54,639 bases of DNA from JBOFBH01 sp051657715. Its GTDB lineage: Bacteria > Actinomycetota > Actinomycetes > Actinomycetales > Angustibacteraceae. This document shows, piece after piece, positions 28,997 to 35,553 of this stretch. Each line of letters starts with the position of its first letter. The first letter of the stretch is position 1. Made by a program: the position numbers and the translations under genes. The DNA lies in contig JBOFLF010000042.1 in NCBI GenBank assembly GCA_051657715.1, positions 1-54,639 of the forward strand, in the 5' to 3' direction. The notes beneath the pieces were generated by a model. The model searched no databases, had not been told where the DNA came from, and was given only the letters and a program-made list of their open reading frames with translations.

Positions 28997-30900
28997 GCCG
29001 CTCCGGGGGGCCAGGCGCCGACAGCAGCCCCGAGCGCAGTGGGCGTGGCCGACAACCACCGAAGCGCACCACTGCCGGGAAGTCGACCTTGAGAGCGGGT
29101 GGCCCTCAGGCGGGTGCTGCGAAGGCGGGTGCTGCGAAGGCGGGTGCTGCGAAGGCGGGTGCCCCCAAGGCGAGTGCCCCCAAGGCGGGTGCCCCGAGGA
29201 CGGGAGCTCGTGCGGACCGCCAGGACCGCCGTGGTGGTCGACGGTCGAGCAGCGACCCGTCACCAGATGGCAAGGCGGCGGCTGCTGGTCCGCGGCAGAC
29301 CGGTACCGGGTCGTGGTCGGCCCAGCGACCGGCTGAACGAGCTCGACAGGGCGATCCGGCACGACTGGTCGCGTTCGACGTCCTTCGCGCGGTCGCGCAG
29401 GACGACGCCTACGCCAACCTCGTCCTGCCGCGCGTGGCGCGGGAACGGCGGCTTACCCGCCAGGACGCCGCCTTCGCCACCGAGCTGACCTACGGCACGT
29501 TGCGGCTGCGTGGTCGCTACGACCCGATCCTGGCCGCCTGCGTGGACCGGCCGTTGGACGCCCTCGACGCCGGCCTGGTGGACGCCTTGCGCGTGGGTGC
29601 TCACCAGCTGCTCGCCATGCGGGTGCCCCCGCACGCCGCGGTGAGCCAGACGGTCGGCGTCGTCCGGCAGCGGCTCGGTGCTGGCCCGGGGTCGTTGGCC
29701 AACGCGGTGCTGCGACGTGTGGCCGACCAGGACCTGGACACCTGGCTTGCCACGGTGGCACCGCCGAGGGACGAGGATCTGGTCGCACACCTCGCGGTCA
29801 CCCACAGCCATCCGCCGTGGGTGGTGCGGGCGATGCGGGAGTCCCTGGCCGCCAGCGGGGTCCCCCCGGCGCTGCGGGACGACGAGCTGGTCGCCCTGCT
29901 CGATGCTGACAACCAGCCGCCGGTCGTCACCCTGGTCGCGCGGCCGGGACTGGTCGACGTCGCCCAGCTGCGGGCGGCGGGCGCGGGGCCGGGCCGGTGG
30001 TCGCCCTACGCGGCCACCTGGGAGCGCGGCGACCCGGGCGGCCTGGCGGCCGTCCGGGACGGGCGGGCCGGGGTGCAGGACGAGGGCAGCCAGCTGGTTG
30101 CGATCGCGTTGGCCGAAGCCCCCTTGGCGCCAGAGTCGGCCGAGACGCCGGTCGGGTCGGCCGAGGCATCTCTGCCGCTGGTGTCGGCCGAGGTGTCGGT
30201 GCCCACGGGGTCCGCCGCGGTGCCGGCGCCCCGGGAGTCGACCAGGCCGTCGACCAGGCCGTCGAGCGGCCCGCCGGACGCTCGCTGGCTGGATCTGTGC
30301 GCCGGCCCGGGTGGCAAGACTGCGCTGCTCGCCGCCCTGGCCCAGGAGCGGGGAGCCCACGTGGTCGCCGTGGAGCTGGCCGCGCACCGGGCACGTCTGG
30401 TGGAGGCCGCGGTCGCCGGGCTGCCCCCCGGTTCGGTGACCGTGCGCGAGGCGGACGGTCGGGACGTCGGCGGTCACGAGCCGGGTCGCTACGATCGGGT
30501 CCTGGTCGACGTCCCCTGCACTGGGCTGGGTGCGCTGCGCCGCCGCCCCGAGGCGCGGTGGCGGCGGACGCCGTCCGACCTGACGACCCTGGCTCCGCTG
30601 CAGCGGGCACTGCTCGCCAGCGCGCTGGACGCGGTCCGTCCGGGCGGGGTGGTTGGCTACGTCACCTGCTCGCCGCACCCGGCGGAGACCCGGCTGGTGG
30701 TGGCGGACGTGCTGCGTCGCCGAGATGACGTCGAGGTGCTGGACGCCGGACCGCTCGTGCCGCTGCCCGGTGCCGGCTCGCCGACCATCCAGCTGTGGCC
30801 ACACCGCCACGGCACCGACGCGATGTACCTGGCGCTGCTGCGTCGCCGGCCACGTCACGGGCCGGCGGCTGCCAGCGCCGAGGGACGAGTGCCGCACTAG
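28993..30900 (+). CDS. rsmB: 16S rRNA (cytosine-5) methyltransferase, RsmB family
   Basis: RsmB-type enzymes have an N-terminal NusB-like RNA-binding domain and a C-terminal SAM-dependent domain. The NusB-like part spans about residues 122-260. The SAM motif is LDLCAGPGGKTALLAAL; the cysteines are in DVPCTGLGALRRRPEARWR and YVTCSPHPAE, the pair typical of m5C enzymes. Two low-complexity additions stand out: a basic Ala/Lys N-terminal tail of about 120 residues containing six 5-residue repeats (AGAAK type), and a Ser/Pro/Ala insert of about 45 residues just before the SAM motif. This makes 635 residues against about 430-480 usually. The ATG overlaps the fmt stop. Confidence 0.94.
   Translation: MSRSGGPGADSSPERSGRGRQPPKRTTAGKSTLRAGGPQAGAAKAGAAKAGAAKAGAPKASAPKAGAPRTGARADRQDRRGGRRSSSDPSPDGKAAAAGPRQTGTGSWSAQRPAERARQGDPARLVAFDVLRAVAQDDAYANLVLPRVARERRLTRQDAAFATELTYGTLRLRGRYDPILAACVDRPLDALDAGLVDALRVGAHQLLAMRVPPHAAVSQTVGVVRQRLGAGPGSLANAVLRRVADQDLDTWLATVAPPRDEDLVAHLAVTHSHPPWVVRAMRESLAASGVPPALRDDELVALLDADNQPPVVTLVARPGLVDVAQLRAAGAGPGRWSPYAATWERGDPGGLAAVRDGRAGVQDEGSQLVAIALAEAPLAPESAETPVGSAEASLPLVSAEVSVPTGSAAVPAPRESTRPSTRPSSGPPDARWLDLCAGPGGKTALLAALAQERGAHVVAVELAAHRARLVEAAVAGLPPGSVTVREADGRDVGGHEPGRYDRVLVDVPCTGLGALRRRPEARWRRTPSDLTTLAPLQRALLASALDAVRPGGVVGYVTCSPHPAETRLVVADVLRRRDDVEVLDAGPLVPLPGAGSPTIQLWPHRHGTDAMYLALLRRRPRHGPAAASAEGRVPH
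29110..29199. repeat. Six copies of an in-frame 15-nt repeat in rsmB
   Basis: The unit GCGGGTGCTGCGAAG is repeated six times, with the last three copies diverging to GCCCCCAAG or GCCCCGAGG. It encodes AGAAK, AGAAK, AGAAK, AGAPK, ASAPK, AGAPR in the basic N-terminal tail. Confidence 0.9.
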
Positions 30901-30903
30901 GCT
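30898..30903 (+). promoter_or_regulatory. -10 box of leaderless rpe, overlapping the rsmB stop
   Basis: TAGGCT ends 6 nt before the rpe GTG. Its first three bases are the TAG stop codon of rsmB. No Shine-Dalgarno is seen before rpe. Confidence 0.45.
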
Positions 30904-30909
30904 CGCCCG

Positions 30910-31593
30910 GTGGCTGTGCAGATCTCGCCGAGCATCCTGTCCGCCGACTTCGCCAACCTCCAGGCGGAACTGCGCCGGATCGAGGACGCGGACTGGGCGC
31001 ACGTCGACATCATGGACAACCACTTCGTGCCCAACCTCACCCTCGGGCAGCCGGTGGTCGAGGCGCTGGCAAAGGTGAGCCCGGTGCCGCTCGACGTGCA
31101 CCTGATGATCGCCGACCCGGACCGGTGGGCCGCTGGCTACGTCGAGGCCGGCGCGACCAGCGTCACGGTGCACGCCGAGGCCGCGGCCGCTCCCGTACGA
31201 CTGGCACGCCAGCTGCGCGGCGCGGGCGCCCGGGCAGGCCTCGCGCTGCGTCCCGGCACCGCGGTCGAGCCGTACCTCGACCTGCTGCCCGAGTTCGACA
31301 TGCTGCTGGTGATGACCGTCGAGCCGGGCTTCGGCGGTCAGCGTTTCCTGGACGTCTGCCTGCCCAAGGTCGCCCGGGCGCGGACGGCGATCGATGCGGC
31401 CGGCCTGGACGTCTGGCTCCAGGTGGACGGCGGGGTCGGCCCAGGCACCATCGAGCGTGCCGCGGAGGCTGGCGCAGACGTGTTCGTCGCCGGTTCCGCG
31501 GTCTACGGTGCGGACGACGCCGCCGCCCGGATCGCTCAGCTGCGCGAGCTGGCCACGCAGCACCGCCATGCCGGCCCGACCAGCGGGCACTAG
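30910..31593 (+). CDS. rpe: Ribulose-phosphate 3-epimerase
   Basis: Rpe interconverts ribulose-5-phosphate and xylulose-5-phosphate in the pentose phosphate pathway. Signatures are SPSILSADFANL, the metal/catalytic WAHVDIMDNHFVPNLTLG, LDVHLMI, MTVEPGFGGQRF and QVDGGVGPGTI. It has 227 residues and a GTG start. The stop codon TAG (31591-31593) overlaps the stop of the convergent sensor kinase gene on the other strand by sharing a CTAG, and it lies in the loop of a 12-bp inverted repeat. Confidence 0.96.
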   Translation: MAVQISPSILSADFANLQAELRRIEDADWAHVDIMDNHFVPNLTLGQPVVEALAKVSPVPLDVHLMIADPDRWAAGYVEAGATSVTVHAEAAAAPVRLARQLRGAGARAGLALRPGTAVEPYLDLLPEFDMLLVMTVEPGFGGQRFLDVCLPKVARARTAIDAAGLDVWLQVDGGVGPGTIERAAEAGADVFVAGSAVYGADDAAARIAQLRELATQHRHAGPTSGH

Positions 31594-31607
31594 GACCCGC
31601 TGGTCGG
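31576..31607. terminator. 12-bp hairpin with the shared stop codons in its loop
   Basis: CCGACCAGCGGG (31576-31587) pairs perfectly with CCCGCTGGTCGG (31596-31607). The 8-nt loop contains CTAG, which serves as stop codon for rpe on the plus strand and for the sensor kinase on the minus strand. No T-run follows on either side, so action as a bidirectional terminator is inferred. Confidence 0.55.
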
Positions 31608-33227
31608 CCCTCCCGCAGGAGGGTGCGCACCCTCCTGCGGGAGGATCAGCCGGACGGTGAGGCCGGGCTGGGCGTTCTGCAGCTCGACGCGGCCACGGTG
31701 CTCGGTGACGATCGCCTGGACGATGGCCAGGCCCAGCCCGGAGCCTGCGGACTGCCGGCTCAGGTCGGCCCGGGTGAAGCGCTCGAAAGCCCGGGGGACG
31801 AACGCGGCAGGGATGCCGGGGCCGTGGTCGCGCACCTGGATCGCCACGTCCGAGCTGGTCCGCCAGGCGGAGCAGCGTACGTCGCCCTCGCCGTGGTGGA
31901 CGGCGTTGTCGAGCAGGTCGGCCACGGCCCGGGCGAGGTGAGCGTGGTTCACGGTCGCGGTCAGTTGGTCCGGGCAGTGCACCGTCAGCCGCCGCCCCGC
32001 CGGCAGCCGAGGCCGCACCAGCGCAGCAGCGGCGTCCAGCACGGACCTCACCGAGTGCGCGACCTGGTCGACCGGAGCCAGCTGGGTGGACCGGGCCAGG
32101 GCCAGCATGTCCTGGGTGAGGCGGTCCAGCCGGTCGACCTCCTCGCCGATCGACGTCAGGGCCGCGCGTAGCTCGGCCGGGCCGGCCGCGTCCTGGAGCA
32201 CCACGTCGACCTCGGCCCGGACGACGGCGAGCGGGGTGCGCAGCTCGTGGCTGGCGTCGGCGACGAACCGGTGTTCACGCCTCGCCAGCTCCCGCTCTTG
32301 GCGGCGGGCGCGGTCGATCCGGTCGAGCATGGCGTTGAGCGTGCGGGTCAACCGGCCGAGCTCGTCGTCCACCGCTGGGGATGACAAGCGCGTAGCTGAC
32401 TCATGGTCGCTAGCGCGTGGGCTGCCAGAGGGCGGCCCGTCGGTGGGGGAGTCGGTGGCGTGGCGGTCGCCGGCGGCAGCCAGGTCGCCGGCAGCAACCA
32501 GCAGGTGGGTGCCGGCGTCGGCGCCAGCGCCGGCCTGCTGGTCGCTGATCAGCTCCGCTCGTCGTCTGATCGCCTCGACCGGGCGCAGTGCGACACCAGC
32601 CACCGCGTAGCCGGCCGCCCCGGACACCACCAGCGCGATCACCGACCCCAGCACCTGGAGCAGGGCGAGGGAGGTGAGCGCCTCCCGCCGTTCGTCCAAC
32701 GAGTCCCCCACCACGATCACCACCTGCTCGCCGTCGACGAACGCCGGCTCGGCGAGCAGCCGCAGGTCCTCGTCGATCCCGGCGCCGGGTCGATCGACAC
32801 CGAGCCCATCGGCGCTGGGCTGAGCGACACCGAGCCCATCGGCGCCAGGCTGATCTGGGCTGGGTCGGCGTCCACCGGGCCGGTCGACCAGGATGCCGCC
32901 GACCAGCGCTCGCCGCAGCTGGTCGGCGGACAGCAGCGCCGCCCCGGCCCGGGCGGTGGCCCCGGCGACAGTGCCATCCGGTCGCAGCACCTGCGCAGGG
33001 TTCTCGTCGGACTCCAAGCGTGATCCGCCGCCGTACTCCCACGTTCCTGGCGGGCCTTGCACCGTTGCCCTGATCTGGGCCGCGCGGGTCCGCAACCCGC
33101 GCTCGATCGACTGGTCCAGCTCGTCGGCGAGTCGCAGGAGGACGAAGGAGTTCGCCCCGATCAGCACCACTGCCAACGTGCCGCTGAACGCGGCGGTCAC
33201 CCTCCACCGGACCGGCAGCGGTCTCAT
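31590..33227 (-). CDS. Two-component sensor histidine kinase with expanded HAMP connector
   Basis: This membrane kinase probably phosphorylates the regulator encoded just upstream. Order (545-residue form): TM1 about 9-32, an extracytoplasmic domain (33-186) with an internal repeat of about 10 residues (GADGLGV type, from a 30-nt repeat at 32792-32851), TM2 about 187-211, HAMP, phosphoacceptor His327 in the VADASHELRTPLAVVRAE motif, and an ATPase domain with a DLLDNAVHHGEG box, DHGPGIP and GSGLGLAIV. The HAMP is odd: helix 1 (RPVEAIRRRAELIS) and helix 2 (DDELGRLTRTLNAMLDRI) are separated by about 55 low-complexity residues. The ATG is preferred over a GTG 39 nt upstream; neither has an ideal Shine-Dalgarno. 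Confidence 0.92.
   Translation of the reverse strand: MRPLPVRWRVTAAFSGTLAVVLIGANSFVLLRLADELDQSIERGLRTRAAQIRATVQGPPGTWEYGGGSRLESDENPAQVLRPDGTVAGATARAGAALLSADQLRRALVGGILVDRPGGRRPSPDQPGADGLGVAQPSADGLGVDRPGAGIDEDLRLLAEPAFVDGEQVVIVVGDSLDERREALTSLALLQVLGSVIALVVSGAAGYAVAGVALRPVEAIRRRAELISDQQAGAGADAGTHLLVAAGDLAAAGDRHATDSPTDGPPSGSPRASDHESATRLSSPAVDDELGRLTRTLNAMLDRIDRARRQERELARREHRFVADASHELRTPLAVVRAEVDVVLQDAAGPAELRAALTSIGEEVDRLDRLTQDMLALARSTQLAPVDQVAHSVRSVLDAAAALVRPRLPAGRRLTVHCPDQLTATVNHAHLARAVADLLDNAVHHGEGDVRCSAWRTSSDVAIQVRDHGPGIPAAFVPRAFERFTRADLSRQSAGSGLGLAIVQAIVTEHRGRVELQNAQPGLTVRLILPQEGAHPPAGGPTSGS
31609..31644. repeat. 36-bp perfect palindrome next to the rpe stop
   Basis: CCTCCCGCAGGAGGGTGC and its exact reverse complement abut without a loop, giving a perfect 36-bp palindrome. 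It lies 15 nt downstream of rpe and inside the last codons of the sensor kinase gene. As RNA it forms a very strong hairpin on either strand. It may end transcription in both directions or be a protein-binding or inserted element; no second copy was noticed in the window. Confidence 0.85.
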
Positions 33228-33238
33228 CGGGAGCTCAC
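33224..33238 (-). other. Possible four-codon leader ORF coupled to the kinase start
   Basis: On the minus strand AGGAGG is followed after 5 nt by GTG AGC TCC CGA TGA. This mini-ORF stop overlaps the kinase ATG (ATGA), so ribosomes could load on the strong site and reinitiate on the kinase. It has not been tested and could be chance. Confidence 0.3.
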
Positions 33239-33328
33239 CGCCGCCTCCTATCTCGCTGGTGCTCACCAGCAGATTCGTGCGCCCGGTCGTCGGTCGTGCC
33301 GGTGCACGGCTCGTCTCAGCCGTTCGGC

Positions 33329-34066
33329 TCAGGGGATCGGTCTCAGGGTGGTGTCGTTCTCAGCCGCGTTGGCCTCAGGGGCTTCGGTGCCAGTGCCGGG
33401 GTCGATCAGCAGGTAGCCCACCCCCCGGACGGTGCGGATCGACGAGGTCCCGAACGGCCGGTCCACCTTGGTGCGCAGGTAGCGCACGTAGACGTCCACG
33501 ACGTTCGACCGGTTGTCGTAGGCGGCGTCCCACGCGGACTCCAACAGCTCACCGCGGCTGACCACCTGCCCGGACCGGCGCATCAGGGTGTGGAGCATCG
33601 CGAACTCCTTGACGGTCAACGAGATCGGCACGCCGTCCTTGGAGACCTGGTGGGTCGCCGGGTCCAGCCGCAGTCCGCCGCACCGCAGCACCACCGGCTG
33701 CACCTGCGACGGACGCCGGCTGAGCGCTCGCAGCCTGGCCAGCAGCTCGGCCAGGTGGAACGGCTTGGCGAGGTAGTCGTCGGCGCCGCTGTCCAGGCCA
33801 GCTACGCGGTCCGGCAGCTGGTCCAGGGCGGTGAGCAGCAGCACCGGGGTCGCCACCCCGCACGCCCGGAGCTGACGGCACACCGAGAGCCCGTCGAGGT
33901 CCGGCAGCAGGACGTCCAGCACGATCGCGTCGTAGCGGGTAGCTGCAGCTGAGCACACCGCGTCTCGACCGTCGTGCACGACGTCCGCGGCCAGGCCACC
34001 AGCGGTCAGGCCCCGCTGGATCAGCAGGGCCAGCTTGACCTCGTCCTCCACCACCAGGACGCGCAT
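33329..34066 (-). CDS. OmpR/PhoB-family response regulator
   Basis: The receiver domain has the acidic pair VVEDE (residues 6-9 region), phosphoacceptor Asp51 in DVLLPDLDG, and the conserved Lys in YLAKPF (about 101). The C-terminal winged helix shows VSKDGVPISLTVKEFAMLHTLM, then SRGELLESAWDAAYDNRSNVVDVYVRYLRTKV and IRTVRGVGYLL, all typical of OmpR/PhoB. The ATG is chosen because GGAG lies 5 nt upstream and the family begins MRVLVVEDE. An upstream ATG would add 24 residues encoded partly by a 17-nt tandem repeat. It gives 245 residues. The kinase gene follows after about 100 nt. The divergent lipoprotein gene is a likely target. Confidence 0.95.
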   Translation of the reverse strand: MRVLVVEDEVKLALLIQRGLTAGGLAADVVHDGRDAVCSAAATRYDAIVLDVLLPDLDGLSVCRQLRACGVATPVLLLTALDQLPDRVAGLDSGADDYLAKPFHLAELLARLRALSRRPSQVQPVVLRCGGLRLDPATHQVSKDGVPISLTVKEFAMLHTLMRRSGQVVSRGELLESAWDAAYDNRSNVVDVYVRYLRTKVDRPFGTSSIRTVRGVGYLLIDPGTGTEAPEANAAENDTTLRPIP

Positions 34067-34107
34067 GTCTCCAGGCTCCCATCGCCGCATCCAGCACGGT
34101 TGCCGAT

Positions 34108-34141
34108 TCGACCGACGGCACTGCTCGACCGACGGCACTGC
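34108..34141. repeat. Two copies of a 17-nt tandem repeat upstream of the regulator gene
   Basis: TCGACCGACGGCACTGC occurs twice in tandem, 42-75 nt upstream of the response regulator start on the other strand. It lies where the regulator gene promoter should be. Confidence 0.75.
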
Positions 34142-34156
34142 GCATCATCCCCGGGG

Positions 34157-34223
34157 ACGGATGAGAGGACGGTGAGCGAGGGTCGGCGCTGCGGAGCGGC
34201 TGCACTCACCGTTCTCTCACCGT
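34157..34223. promoter_or_regulatory. Candidate response-regulator binding array
   Basis: CTCACCGT occurs at 34205-34212 and again at 34216-34223, an 11-nt direct repeat (one helical turn), the arrangement used by OmpR/PhoB regulators. The same word in the opposite orientation forms a second pair (ACGGATGAG at 34157 and ACGGTGAG at 34169-34176). Both pairs lie in the intergenic region shared by the regulator and the lipoprotein gene. Confidence 0.5.
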
Positions 34224-34279
34224 GGCGCTGCCACCGTCTCCGGACATCGCAACCAGCAACGCGAGACAGGGAGAGCGCC

Positions 34280-35143
34280 ATGAACACCTCGGCACGATCA
34301 AGGACGATCGATCGGGCTCCACGTCGAACCCGGACCTGCACGGCAGCGGCTGTGGCGGCGGCTGTGGCGGCGTCGGTGGTCGTCGGCTGTACCGGTTCGG
34401 CGCCCGCGGGCCCGTCGAACCGCGCCACGGAGCCCGGCAGCGGTGCCGACCGGTCACGGGGCGGTGCCGCTGCCACGAACGGATCGGCGGATGGACCCCC
34501 GCAGCCAGGACGGTTGGACCCGGCCGAGTTCAGCACCACGATCACCAACCCGTACTGGCCGATGCGGCCCGGCAGCACCTGGGAGTACCGGGAGACCGAC
34601 ACGGCGGGGGAGCGTCGTCGCGTTGTCGTCACCGTGACAGACCGGGTCCGGCGGCTCGCCAACGGGGTCACGGCCCGCGTGGTCCAGGATGTCGTCACCC
34701 AGGGCGGGGAGCTCGTCGAGCGGACCCACGACTGGTACGCCCAGGACGGCGCCGGCAACATCTGGTATCTCGGGGAGGACAGCGCGGACTACCAAAACGG
34801 CCGGGTCGTCAGCCGTGCCGGGTCGTTCGAGGCCGGCGTCGACGGTGCCCTGCCTGGGATCGTGGTGCCCGCCCGCCCCCAGCCGGGCATGTCGTACCAG
34901 CAGGAGAACGCCCCTGGTCGAGCCGAGGATCGGGCCGCCGTGGTGACCGTCGGACAGGAGCAGGTGCAGGTGCCGGCTGGCCACTACCGCCGCGGTGTTC
35001 TGATGACCCGCGACCTGAACCCGTTGGAGCCGACGGTGCAGGAGCTGAAGTTCTACGCACCCGGTGTCGGGCCGGTCTTAAGCGTCCACCTGGACGGTGC
35101 CGGTGGTCGTGCCGAGCTCGTGCGGTACCGCCCTGGTCGCTGA
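34280..35143 (+). CDS. Putative secreted lipoprotein, unknown function
   Basis: The 287-residue protein has an Arg-rich start, a hydrophobic Ala/Val stretch (21-35) and a lipobox-like VVGC with Cys37, so it is probably a lipoprotein on the outer face of the membrane. A Ser/Gly/Ala/Pro-rich linker (about 40-78) precedes one conserved-looking domain beginning TNPYWPMRPGSTWEYRETD. I recognise the NPYxPxxPGxxWxY start from uncharacterised secreted proteins but know no function. The domain is beta-rich by eye. The ATG has GGGAGAG upstream. It is transcribed away from the two-component genes, suggesting it is their target or their sensory partner. Confidence 0.8.
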   Translation: MNTSARSRTIDRAPRRTRTCTAAAVAAAVAASVVVGCTGSAPAGPSNRATEPGSGADRSRGGAAATNGSADGPPQPGRLDPAEFSTTITNPYWPMRPGSTWEYRETDTAGERRRVVVTVTDRVRRLANGVTARVVQDVVTQGGELVERTHDWYAQDGAGNIWYLGEDSADYQNGRVVSRAGSFEAGVDGALPGIVVPARPQPGMSYQQENAPGRAEDRAAVVTVGQEQVQVPAGHYRRGVLMTRDLNPLEPTVQELKFYAPGVGPVLSVHLDGAGGRAELVRYRPGR

Positions 35144-35146
35144 CTG

Positions 35147-35189
35147 CTGGCGGTACTGCCCCGGTCGCCGACCAGGGCGGTACCGCCAG
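35147..35189 (+). terminator. Strong hairpin after the lipoprotein gene
   Basis: CTGGCGGTACTGCCC (35147-35161) pairs with GGGCGGTACCGCCAG (35175-35189) with one G-U pair. The loop itself contains a GGTC/GACC stem. It begins 3 nt after the stop codon. There is no T-run, as is common for high-GC actinobacterial terminators. Confidence 0.6.
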
Positions 35190-35252
35190 CGCCGGTCTAC
35201 CGATCGGCTGGCGCCGGCCGCGATGCGGGAAGCGTGGCGCGGGCGTCGGCGC

Positions 35253-35258
35253 TACAGT
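35253..35258 (+). promoter_or_regulatory. -10 box of the rib operon
   Basis: TACAGT ends 14 nt before the first base of the FMN riboswitch, so transcription would start at about 35265. No good -35 hexamer is visible. Confidence 0.45.
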
Positions 35259-35272
35259 AGGTGCCAAGCATG

Positions 35273-35398
35273 CGTGCTCCGGGGTCGGTGCAATTCCGAA
35301 CCGGCGGTGACAGTCCGCGACCCGACCGCACTCCAGCGGCCGGTTGATCTGGTGAAACTCCAGGACCGACGGTGACAGTCCGGATGGGAGGAGCCACG
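35273..35398 (+). promoter_or_regulatory. FMN riboswitch (RFN element)
   Basis: The conserved RFN blocks are present in order: GGGGTCGGTGCAATTCCGAA, CCGGCGGTGACAGTCCGCGA, the variable stem (ACCGCACTCCAGCGGCCGGT region), CTGGTGAAACTCCAG, ACCGACGGTGACAGTCCGGA and TGGGAGGAG. The closing P1 stem pairs GTGCTCC with GGAG-CCAC. FMN binding should lower expression of ribD-ribE-ribBA downstream. About 155 nt separate it from ribD and form the expression platform. Confidence 0.95.
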
Positions 35399-35476
35399 TG
35401 GTGACGGTTGGTCCCTTTGCGGTGATCGCGTCGCAGGCAGCGCGGTCGGCGCGACGAACGCCGTCCTAGCGGTTCA

Positions 35477-35504
35477 GGTCACGGTGGTCGAGGCCACGGT
35501 GACC
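35477..35504 (+). promoter_or_regulatory. Imperfect hairpin in the riboswitch expression platform
   Basis: GGTCAC-g-GTGG pairs with CCAC-g-GTGACC around a 6-nt loop, with one G-G mismatch. It lies between the FMN aptamer and the ribD Shine-Dalgarno. There is no T-run. It may be part of the switch, but the alternative pairing partner is not clear. Confidence 0.35.
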
Positions 35505-35553
35505 CTAGCCCGCCGCCCCCGGAGCGCGTCGACCTGACGACGTGGAGGCGGCG

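Noticed and set aside
29110..29199. CRISPR-like regular repeat in rsmB
   Set aside because: Units are 15 nt, contiguous, without spacers and in frame; it is a coding minisatellite.
34067..34138. Longer start for the response regulator
   Set aside because: The extra 24 codons include a 17-nt tandem repeat and precede the canonical MRVLVVEDE start, which has its own GGAG.
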